A stretch of 64,000 bases of DNA from Capra hircus (Eukaryota; Chordata; Mammalia; Artiodactyla; Bovidae), in contig NC_030808.1 of the NCBI RefSeq assembly GCF_001704415.2, positions 84,104,594 through 84,168,593 on the forward strand. The letters are read 5' to 3'. The position numbers and the translations under genes are program-made. Position 1 is the first letter of the stretch. Every line of letters starts with the position of its first letter. Positions 55,565 through 64,000 of this stretch are shown here, piece by piece. The notes under the pieces were generated by a model that was not told the origin of the DNA, did not search any database, and was given only the letters and a program-made list of their open reading frames with translations.

Positions 55565-56215
55565 CATATCATTTTTCTTTCACTCTTTTGACAAGTTCAA
55601 AATAGTTTCAACTAATATAATAGTTTCAGGTGTACTATATAGTGATTTGACATTTGCATATGTTATGAAAAGATCACTGTGATAAGTGTAGAAATTATCT
55701 GTTCACATACACAGTCATTAAAATATTATTGTCTATATTCCTTATGCTGTAATTACATCCTTGTGGCTAATTTATTTTATAACTGGAGGTTTGTACCTCT
55801 TAATACCCTTCACCTATTTTGAACATTGGGGTGCCTATATCTTTTTGAATTTTTGTTTTCTTTGGATAAATATCCAGAAGTGATATAGTAGTTCTAGGCT
55901 TCACAGGTGGCACTTGTGGTAAAGAACCCAGCTGCCAAAGCAGGAGACAAGAGATGTGAGTTTGATCCCTGAGTTGGGAAGATCTCCTGAAGGAGGGCAT
56001 GGCAACCCACTCCAGTATTCTTGCCTGGAGAATCTCATGGACAGAGGAACCTGGCAGGCTATGGTCCATAGGGTTGCAAAGTCATGACTGAAGTGACTTA
56101 GCACACGCATGCATGGCAGTTCTATATTAATTGTTTGAGAGACCTTTGTACTGTTTTCCATAGTGATTGCACCATTTTAATATCTCATCAATAGTGTGTG
56201 AATTTCCTGAAAAGT
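55565..56215 (-). repeat. Ancient L1 3' end, antisense, split by a Bov-tA
   Basis: 'tcaggtgtactatatagtg' and 'ttgcatatgttatgaaaag' are an old L1 3' UTR in complement; after the SINE 'ccatagtgattgcaccat' continues ORF2. Confidence 0.75.
55890..56124 (+). mobile_element. Bov-tA SINE with 7-bp TSD
   Basis: Head 'ggcttcacaggtggcac', box B-like 'gtttgatccctgag', and Bov-A unit ending 'gtgacttagcacacgcatg'. The flanks are 'agttcta' at 55,890-55,896 and 56,118-56,124. Confidence 0.9.
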
Positions 56216-56221
56216 ATTATC

Positions 56222-56342
56222 TTTTTAGTTCTTACTATGTGCCAGACATTGTGTTAGGCACTGAGGAAATCGAAGTTTATAAGACAGTCCTCTTGTAGTT
56301 TACATTCTTACTGGAGAGGAAAACAAAAGCAAATGAATAAAT
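56222..56342 (-). repeat. L2 LINE 3' end
   Basis: 'tactatgtgccagacattg' and 'tgttaggcactgaggaaat' are a clear L2 3' end in complement. It abuts the left arm of the inverted pair. Confidence 0.75.
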
Positions 56343-56504
56343 GTTTCCCCCCCACAGCTGTGTGGTGAGCCCAACAATACTGCATATGCTCCAACAAACG
56401 AGGAGGTCCACAGCCGATCTTCTGTTGCACATACAGGAAATGTTATGGCCAGAGAAAAGAAATCTACCACACTTATTGTGTGACACAAAACTTGGAGCAT
56501 CTCA
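56343..56504 (+). repeat. 162-bp inverted repeat, left arm
   Basis: The segment matches the reverse complement of 57,707-57,868 with about nine differences and no gaps. It begins with a pyrimidine run and 'cccacag' that resembles a 3' splice site. Two overlapping reading frames stay open across much of it in both arms. I do not recognise the family; a ruminant endogenous-retrovirus fragment is one possibility. The DNA just outside the arm does not match its partner. Confidence 0.85.
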
Positions 56505-56944
56505 ACAGCATCAGACTGCAATAAATCCTGTAAGGAAACAATGGAGTATAAAGGGATCGAGAATATGGTGGAGGCTGTTTCAGATAATTTGGTAAGGGAA
56601 GTATCTTTGAGGTACTGTGATTCGATCAGAGACCTGGAATAACTAAGGGAGGGCATCATAAAGTGAAGAAATAAATTCCTCAAAACCTTGATATGGGAGT
56701 TTGCTTCTTATGTTCTAGAAGGAACTCAGTGAAGCCACTGTGCTATATTAGCAGACATAATGTAGGAGGAAAAGCAGGATGCTGGGCTGTCACAAAGGTC
56801 GGATGGATAAAGGATTGCAAGAAGGACAGAGGAAGAGGAATAAAGATGAGAACAGAGAACTGATCGTTGGATTTGGGCACTTGAGTTTGTTCCACATGAC
56901 AATTCATTGAAAGCACCTGAAGACATCTAGTCATGGAAAGAGAA
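56505..56944. other. Unassigned DNA between inverted arms
   Basis: No recognised repeat. A 5' splice-site-like 'ttg' + 'gtaagg' falls at 56,589-56,597 and an 84-codon + frame ends there. Confidence 0.35.
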
Positions 56945-57075
56945 GTCTTAGAGCAGAGTAACTGTGGACCATCTGAAGAGCTCCTGAAATCAGATCTCTT
57001 GGGACATGGAAGCCTGAATCTGCATTTTTAGTATTAGGAGTTTCTTCTTCACCCTAAAGTTTGAAAAGTAGCTGA
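56945..57075 (+). repeat. MER5-like DNA transposon remnant
   Basis: 'ctgaatctgcatttttagt' and 'ccctaaagtttgaaaagtag' fit the right half of a MER5A-like element. Confidence 0.5.
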
Positions 57076-57706
57076 CTTGGAATATTTACAAGGTTGTTGT
57101 GCATCTCCACCATGGGACTGATGAATAATGGGTAAAAGTAGACAAATTTTGCTATACATTGTGCTATACAAATGTTGGCCATCTTAAAGTTTGAGTGCAT
57201 GACAGAAATAAGTTCTCTCCCACTGAAGCAGGAACTGGATAACTACTTTGGGGAGGGGGGTTATTTGGAGATAATTTAAACATTGCATGGAATGGAAGAA
57301 GATTATACTAACTAGAGTTCTAACCCCAAGTTTCCATTATTCTGAAATGCAAACAGCAAAACTGCTCCAAAGAGCTAGCCTTTCTATGACTTATTTGACA
57401 CTCAAAATGTAGGAAAAGACCTTTCTCTTTTGCTGATTCCTAGGATTAGGGTTGTCAAATGACCATAAAACAACATCTACTAATTAATCAAAAGAAAGGA
57501 ATTAATATCTTACTGAATAATGGCAAAAGAAAAGACATCTTAATAATTGAGAAAGCATTGTATCAACATTAGCATATTCCCTTTATAACATATGAGGAAA
57601 ATCCTGAAAGTCAGTTCCCTTCCTTTTATTGGATTTATTATTATTATTGAATTAGGGCAAAAGCACAAAGTCCAGATATCTTGATATATTGAATCTATGA
57701 AGAGAA
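57076..57706. other. Unassigned AT-rich DNA between inverted arms
   Basis: No recognised repeat. A (tta)n patch lies at 57,636-57,648. Confidence 0.35.
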
Positions 57707-57868
57707 TGAGATACTCCAAATTTTGTGCCACACAATAAGTGTGGTAGATTTCTTTTCTCTGGCCATAATATTTCCTGTGTGTGCAACAGAGGATTGGCTG
57801 TGGACCTCCTCGTTTGTTGGAGCATATGCAGTATTGTTGAGCTCACCACACAGCTGTGGGGGGAAAAC
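57707..57868 (-). repeat. 162-bp inverted repeat, right arm
   Basis: Reverse-complement partner of 56,343-56,504. Read on -, it starts 'gttttccccccacagctg'. In one - frame it is open from 57,967 to 57,695 and so extends beyond the arm on both sides, without a motif I can name. Confidence 0.85.
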
Positions 57869-59950
57869 GTTGCTCACCCTAAGGTTATAACCCCCTTTCT
57901 CTAAATTACTGTTTACTGATGTGGGAGAAAAGGACTCCTGGCATTGCCCAATAATTACTCTTGGCACAGTTCAATAATTAATGAAGTGTTAAAAAGACAC
58001 TGCTAAAGTTTGTGCATCTGCTATGGTGGGTGCGAAAGTACAAGAAATTCGCCTGCCTCGCCAAGTCAAAGACACACATGGCCTGGCCCAGCCTCCCAGG
58101 AAGGGACTCAGTTGGGAGTGAGCACAAGCAAATGAATTAGTGAAGGAGAGAAAGGGACTTACTATCAAGCTGTTTTTACCTTACTGAGAATAGAGAAGCC
58201 CAAGCTGGTAGAGAGGTAATTTCTCAGACTTTCTTCCCCTGTGATTTATAGGTCGGTCCTTTAACTTGTGAAAAGAAATTTGTATGCAGAAACAACCACT
58301 CTCTTCTGTATTGGTTATAATATAATAGTTTTAAAGTCAGCAATTTAAAATAATTTGAGGATGATAATGCAACAAGGACAAGTAATTACTGCCACTAGTG
58401 TGGTATTTATCTCACAAAGTTTTCAGAAGTTGCAGGCTGGCTTTAGTCTAATGAATAAGACATCAAGAGTGCTTTTTTGGCTGCAAAATTAACAAAAGAA
58501 GGAATAAATATTATTTTTCCCTCAAAGGACCTAGTTTGGAAGAAGCCCAAGGATTAACTCTTTGGGCCTCAGTCTGATTTCACAGTGCGTCACCTCTTAC
58601 ACTTGTCCTCATCAATCACTGACATAGGACCAGGCCTCAGACAGGCCTCCGGGCTTTCCCAGGAATCCCCGCTGCTTGGCTGGAAAGTCAGGTCCAGGCC
58701 AAGGATTTCTGAAACACAGCTCAGGTACAAGCTGACTCTAGCTTCAAGATGATTTAAGTAGAACATCTTTGCTAATAATATGTGGAACAGAAAAGAATGT
58801 TAGGAGAATGAATTAGTGTCTTTTCATTCTCCCTCTTCTCTGTTCTCTCCCATTCCCAAGTTATTTAAATTCTAGTTCAGACTGAAAGGAATACATTTGA
58901 CGAGTTCTGTTTTATTGACTCTAGTTTTGTTGATGATAAATTGAATATTATATTCTCTTTTCCTTTTTTTTTTTTCAGTGTTGTGTATATACATTTCTTA
59001 ATGGTCACAGTTTCTCTATGTGCCAGCTAAGGGGGAGTATAGGGCAAGCAGTAAACCTTAAGGAACTAAGGTACAGGCTGTCCTATTTTTTTCCCCTCCT
59101 CTTTAATATGAAACTTGGTTACAGGCACATTTTTTAGAACCTCTCAGCAGGAATTGCAAAGTTTTCCTGGTCATCACCTAGCAACAAAACCCAGCAAAAC
59201 ATTCGCAAAGCAGTTTTTGCAATGCAGCCATCACTGACTGGCAGAACTGACTCGTGGAAGGCTGAATTTGTAATGGAGGGGAATTGAATGCTTTCCTCTT
59301 TATTCAAGTAGAATGCTGAGATGTGCAGTCTGGATTCTGTTTGAACCAAATTAATGTACATTAAAGAATAAACCATAATGCCCATTGTGAACAGGAGATC
59401 GGAAGGATTCAACAGAATTTGATGATGAGCCAGTTCTTATTGAAACTATTTAAATTGAACTTTTAAAATAGTTGTTTTAAATAAAGCAATCTGAGATTGA
59501 TATAACTATTCCTTTATTAGATAAAATATTCTGAGGACCTTTGGGTAGTATAAGAAACCTTAAGTCTATTGGATAATAAGTTCAGAACTCAACTGAAGAT
59601 TTCTTAGCCTCGTCTCTGAAAATAATGATAAAAATCCCCCTTCAGAAGGAGAGGAAATCTTCTTTGTCTGGCTTTGACTTCTATTCAGAGTTAGCAGCCA
59701 GACATAATACCTATTATCATTAAGAAAATATGCTACTCTGGAACTTGGGTATAATACCCATTTGAAGGTCCATGCTGTGGGGCTTTTTCATTAGAAGTAT
59801 AAGAACCTTACAACAAGATCCTTTTGCTTTGTCATGTACTTTAGAACCAAAATATTGGATGCAAACACATTTTATTTCAATTGTTATTTTCTGTAGTAGC
59901 TATATGCGGAAATTCAAATCTATCAATGATCTGATTTTTACTACTCAGAT
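57869..59950. other. Largely single-copy DNA
   Basis: No mobile element recognised in about 2 kb, which is rare in this window. 58,530-58,740 is locally richer in G+C ('ggcctccgggctttccc', 'ggtccaggccaaggatt'). No long open frame. Could hold a regulatory element, but nothing decisive is visible. Confidence 0.4.
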
Positions 59951-60313
59951 AGGGCTTTCTGAGGGCTTCCTTGGTAGCTCAGCTAGTAAAAGAATCTGCT
60001 TTCAATGCGGGAAAACCTGTTTCGACTCCTGGGTCTGGAAGATCTCCTGGAGATGGGATAGGCTACCCACCGCAATACTCTTGGGCTTCCCTGGTGGCTC
60101 AGTTGGTAAAGAATCCGCCTGCAATAAGGGAGACCTGGGTTCGATCCCTGGGTTGGGAAGATCCCTTGGAGGAGAGGGCATAGCTACCCACTCCAGTATT
60201 ATTGCCTGGAGAAACCCCATGGACAAAGGAGCTTGGTGGGCTATACTTCATGGGGTCGCAAAGGGTCAGACACAACTAAGTGACTAAACACACACACACA
60301 CACAGGGCCTTCT
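59951..60313 (+). mobile_element. Dimeric Bov-tA SINE with (ac)n tail and TSD
   Basis: First monomer 59,961-60,082, stopping at 'caatactctt'; second, full monomer from 60,083 ('gggcttccctggtggctc') to the (ac)n tail at 60,287-60,303. Polymerase III words in the second unit: box A 'tggctcagttgg' at 60,095-60,106 and box B 'ggttcgatccc' at 60,138-60,148. The flanks are 'agggctttct' (59,951-59,960) and 'agggccttct' (60,304-60,313). Confidence 0.92.
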
Positions 60314-60877
60314 AAATACATATCTCTATTGATAACAGAGAAGGATTTTTAGCTCAGTGTTTCAGGCAGACAGCAAAAGGATTTATTGAATGTGACAGAA
60401 TCCTCACTTTACAATGAGAATTCTACAAAGTTTATTCCACAAACATACAATATGTAATGGAGGATACAGAGTATATTCTCATATCAGGCTTCAGCTTTTT
60501 ATTGCTGAGGAACTAGTGAGATTAGTAATTTGTGGGGAAACTGATCCCATTTAGATTCTATTCTTTGTATTCACTAGTCTGGTTATTGTCCAAGGTACTA
60601 ACTCAGCTTTCTGTCCACTAGTGCTAATGAAAGAATTGTTACTAATATATACATTTGTCCATATCCTTGCACAAAACGGAGTTGTTAAGTACTGAGTTCT
60701 TTCCAGTTGATTTGTGCAAAAGGCTTTGCTTTCCCCCATTATGCTCTGTGAAATATTGGCTGTCTGCTTTATTTGTCCATCTCTCTTTAGGCTGAGCTCT
60801 CTTTGACAATTTTCTCTCTTGTCACAATCAGCCCTTCTGTGGCTATGGGAGCAATCCTTGTTACACAAGGCAAAGTG
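60314..60877. other. Unassigned DNA
   Basis: No recognised repeat. A minus-strand frame of 105 codons (60,551-60,868) has no recognisable motif. Confidence 0.35.
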
Positions 60878-61032
60878 TGGTCTGAAGACTAGTGCATCAG
60901 TACCCGGGGACTTCTTATATATATATATATATACAGAATCTCAGGCTCTACCTAAGAACTATTGAATTAGAACCTGTATTGTAAGAAGTTGCACAGATGA
61001 TTCACACACACACTGAAGTTTGAGGAAGATTG
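60878..61032 (+). repeat. MER5A-type DNA transposon with an (at)n expansion
   Basis: 'aaagtgtggtctgaagac', 'cagaatctcaggctctacc' and 'gatgattcacacacac', then 'actgaagtttgaggaag', follow MER5A in order. An (at) run at 60,919-60,942 sits where the element has a short spacer. Confidence 0.75.
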
Positions 61033-62120
61033 CAATCTTTTTGAGTCAATGATTTGCTTCCTGCCAGGAGTACTAGCTGAAAATAGATTTTCCTTTCGAT
61101 ACTGCCTCTAAAACAGCATTAAACACTCCATATTCTCAATAGTACTGAGGTAAAATTAGAGGCTGAGCCATATGAGGAGTAACAAAGAAATGTGAACAGA
61201 CATGTAGAGACTGCCCGCATGCTAACTGGCATATATAGCATAAACCAATGGTTCCACATGACCCAGAAGACAATCAGATAGTTTTCTTTACTCTGTATGT
61301 CTTGCTGTTACCCATTTTAGGGAAAATTCTACATTTTGTCTCACATTGTAGTTATTTTTCATGGTAGTTATATGACAATTCTCCTTCCAGATGAAACATT
61401 TCTTGAGGCAGTGTATGTTTATATGCTTAAACATAATTACACATACTTACCCCCTTCACATCCCTAGCCCAAGAGCTCAACAAATGATGGCTGCATTAAA
61501 CTGGTAACATTTCCAGTAGATACAGTATGTTTAAATGGGTTACAACGCTGCTCTTTCTAGGGAAAATGCATAGGAGCTCAATAATGGCCTAACACGAAAC
61601 ACTGAGAAGAAAGTGTGCCTTAGTGACTCTAGGCTTTTGGCTCATATTACAAGTGGTACAGTCTGGTTGAAATTAATCAGTCAAGTACCAAAAAGGCCAG
61701 GTCTTCAAGTCAGTTATGAAAGCTAGCATAATTTAGAGGCATCATTTTGATTTGGGGCCTACATGTTCACCCAAAATGATTGCAAAGAATGAAGAACCTC
61801 TAAGCGTGGAGGAAATATTATCTTAAGAGCTTTATGAATTTATTAATCCTTCTGTTAAGAGGTGAGAAAAACCAGAATTGTAGTCCAGGAGTGTGAGGGG
61901 AAGGGGTCTGCCACACATGGATAAGACTAACACTTGTAAAATAATTTTATTTGCATTGAACATTGAAGAATGCATTACGCTTCTTTCAATATTAGTTACC
62001 ACAAATGTGTAGATCTTTCAGTAGACTTGTTGAGTGTAGAAAACTTCTAAAATTTAATCCAATTCATTTTCCAATTCCTGATTTATCCAATAGATTATAC
62101 AGATGAAGTGCTAACATTTC
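61033..62120. other. Unassigned DNA
   Basis: No gene or clear repeat. Confidence 0.4.
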
Positions 62121-62407
62121 AGGAGTATGCTGCTGCTAAGTTGCTTCAGTCGTGCCAACTCTGTGTGACCCCATAGATGGCAGCCCACCAGGCTCCCCTG
62201 TCCCTGGGATTCTCCAGGCAAGAACACTGGAGTGGGTTGCCATTTCCTTCTCCAATGCATGAAAGTGAAGAGTGAAAGTGAGGTTGCTCAGTCGTGTCCG
62301 ACTCTTTGTGACCCCATGGACTGCAGCCTACCAGGCTTCTCCGTCCATGGGATTTTCCAGACAAGAGTACTGGAGTGGGGTGCCATTGCCTTCTCCTTTA
62401 GGAGTAT
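62121..62407 (-). mobile_element. Bov-A2 SINE with 8-bp TSD
   Basis: A full-length dimer in complement from the (gct) end at 62,129 to 'gccattgccttctcc', flanked by 'aggagtat' at 62,121-62,128 and 62,400-62,407. Confidence 0.94.
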
Positions 62408-63285
62408 AGAATGGCTTATTTATATTTCTACAAAGTTTTATAAAGTCTGTGAGGGGCAATACAATTCAGTCACGGTGCTCTCACATCTAGGTTTATATGA
62501 TATATTAGCAATTTGAATTGGTAGTGGAAAAATTAGAAATGAAAATTTTGTCATGTACTTGTTAGGAACCCATACTGGGAGAAAGAAACTAAGCACAAAC
62601 AAGCAGATTGGCCTCACTTCAAGGTAAAAAGCAAGAGGTAAGATAACAATTAGAGGCTTCTATGAATGATTGCATACATCACCCTAAAAACTGAGGAGAC
62701 CAGATGAGAATTTTTATCCTGGTTTCATGAAGTATAAGTTTCTTTTATAGGACGAGTTGTAGTTACAAAAAGGAGTTAATAACATGTAAAAAAGCTGCAC
62801 TAGTTTCAGCAGCACAAAATTTCACTTATAGCTAAAGGCAAATTTGTTACTTAATTAGTAATTCTGACACAGGTAAAGGGAAAGACAGCTGCTTTTCTAG
62901 GCATTTTATGCCTCACTGGTCCCCGGTAACCAGATGGTCTGTTGTTGTTGATGGATGAACCAGAGAAGTTGTGGGAGTGGATCCACCCCCTATCCTAACT
63001 CCTTGAAATAACAAACTTGGATTAGGAATTTCACAAGGAGTAGGCTTTCTTTTGTGGTCACCAGCCAGGGTGCAATGGGAAAAAGTGCTGGAGCTGAACC
63101 AATAACTGAGCCTTCCACCTTCCTCACAGCTTGTCTGGGGAGATCCTGAAGTTTGTAGGTAAATTAGCTGTTGAACATACTAGCTTTATTCTGTTTAGAA
63201 AAGAGTCCCAATTACAGAATTATTCAATATTACACATATTTTTTAAAACTAAAAGAAATCCCATCATTTGTCTAGCATTTTGGAG
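62408..63285. other. Unassigned DNA
   Basis: No recognised repeat or gene. Confidence 0.4.
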
Positions 63286-63500
63286 TTTTCCACTTGCTTT
63301 TTCATCTATTATTTACCAAACCGTCATATTAACTTTGTGGAGAAAGGCAGGACTGGGATTGTTATTTCTATCTGTCAGATTAAGAAACTGAGGTTCAGAA
63401 AGGTGGATTTCATTCATCAAAGCCTGGAAAGCTAATTACAAACCTAGAACTGAAATCTAGTCTTTAGATTCCCATAATTAGTGCTTCTTCTAATTATTAC
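63286..63500 (-). repeat. MIR SINE
   Basis: 'cagattaagaaactgaggtt', 'cagaaaggtggatttcattc' (core, diverged) and 'cctagaactgaaatctag' are the complement of MIR. Confidence 0.6.
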
Positions 63501-63815
63501 AAACATAAATGGGCAACAAACAGGTGAAATGACGATCAATCTCACTAGTAATCAAGGAAATACAAATTAACGTATCAATTTTTTATTATCAATTTGGTAA
63601 AAATTAAGAATATTAATATTCATTGTTGGCAAATATACACTGGTATTAATGTAAATAGATGTAGCTTAGAAAATGTTCATACTCTCTAACATAACAATTA
63701 TACTTCTAGTAATCTATCCTATAGAAAAACACATTTATATATAAAGATGTATGTACAGTGATGCTGGTTGTTTACATTATTAAAAAACTGCAAACAACTT
63801 TAAAACCCCTAATTT
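63501..63815 (+). repeat. Old L1 ORF2 fragment, sense
   Basis: 'ctcactagtaatcaaggaaa' and 'acaattatacttctagtaat' are the usual sense order of old L1 ORF2 C-terminal DNA. No open frame. Confidence 0.7.
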
Positions 63816-63828
63816 GGGGATCCCTTCA

Positions 63829-64000
63829 AGGAAAATAGATGGGGAAACAATGGAAACAGTGAGAGACCTTATTTTCTTGGGATCCAAAATCATTGCAGAT
63901 GGTGACTATAACCATGAAATTAAAAGATGCTTGCTCCTTGGAAGAAAAACTATGACAAACCTACACAGCATGTTAAAAAACAGAGACATTACTTTGCCAA
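63829..64000 (+). mobile_element. BovB LINE, cut by the window edge
   Basis: It begins at 'aaaatagatggggaaacaat' (C-terminal part of the RT reading frame) and continues through 'MTNLHSMLKNRDITLP'-type codons to the last base. The rest lies outside the window. Confidence 0.9.

Noticed and set aside
60287..60303. (ac)n microsatellite as an independent feature
   Set aside because: It is the tail of the dimeric Bov-tA and lies inside that element's target duplications.
60551..60868. 105-codon - frame as a small gene
   Set aside because: There is no motif, no splice context and no homology that I can recall. Its length is within chance for a window of this size.

Overview
This window is nuclear DNA of a ruminant (Bovidae or close relative). 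The diagnosis rests on repeat families seen together: RTE-type BovB LINEs with the (tgaac)n 3' tail, Bov-A2 SINEs with an (agc)n tail, Bov-tA tRNA-derived SINEs, a CHR-type SINE, and L1 copies of the cattle L1_BT type. I found no host protein-coding gene, rRNA, tRNA or CRISPR. Every long open frame that I can identify is reverse transcriptase or endonuclease coding DNA of BovB or L1, and every copy is broken. The stretch is best read as intergenic or deep intronic. Family names are my recognition from memory, not a database result.

Layout. 1-13.6 kb: mostly old mammalian repeats (L2, MIR, MER5, MLT1, ancient L1-like) in unassigned DNA, with three Bov-A2 copies and an L1 that split a MER5 element. 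13.7-15.5 kb: a BovB relic on +. 16.2-30.3 kb: an ancient antisense L1 field broken up by later arrivals: a BovB on - (17.7-19.3), an L1 3' end carrying a Bov-tA (19.7-20.1), a BovB tail and then a Bov-tA at one site (21.1-21.5), and a near full-length L1_BT on - (21.9-29.8) flanked by an 11-bp target-site duplication (TSD). 31-36.7 kb: L1, a dimeric Bov-tA, a rearranged BovB and an older BovB. 36.7-42.7 kb: unassigned DNA, an L1 3' end with a 14-bp TSD, a Bov-A2, an MLT1-like LTR and old L1. 42.7-51.1 kb: four BovB segments in mixed orientation with SINEs nested in them. 51.4-53.7 kb: an L1_BT insertion with a 5' inversion (twin priming), perfect 14-bp TSDs, and a second small poly(A) insertion nested in its 3' end. 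54-64 kb: mostly unassigned DNA with MIR, MER5 and SINE copies, and a striking 162-bp inverted repeat pair at 56.3 and 57.7 kb. A further BovB runs off the right edge.

The main value of the window is as a record of retrotransposition, since many insertion junctions can be read to the base. I see no undescribed gene system. The items most worth a second look are the twin-primed L1, the mRNA-like fragment inside it, the inverted 162-bp pair (about nine differences, all transitions), a tail-only insertion in a BovB, and two successive insertions at one target.
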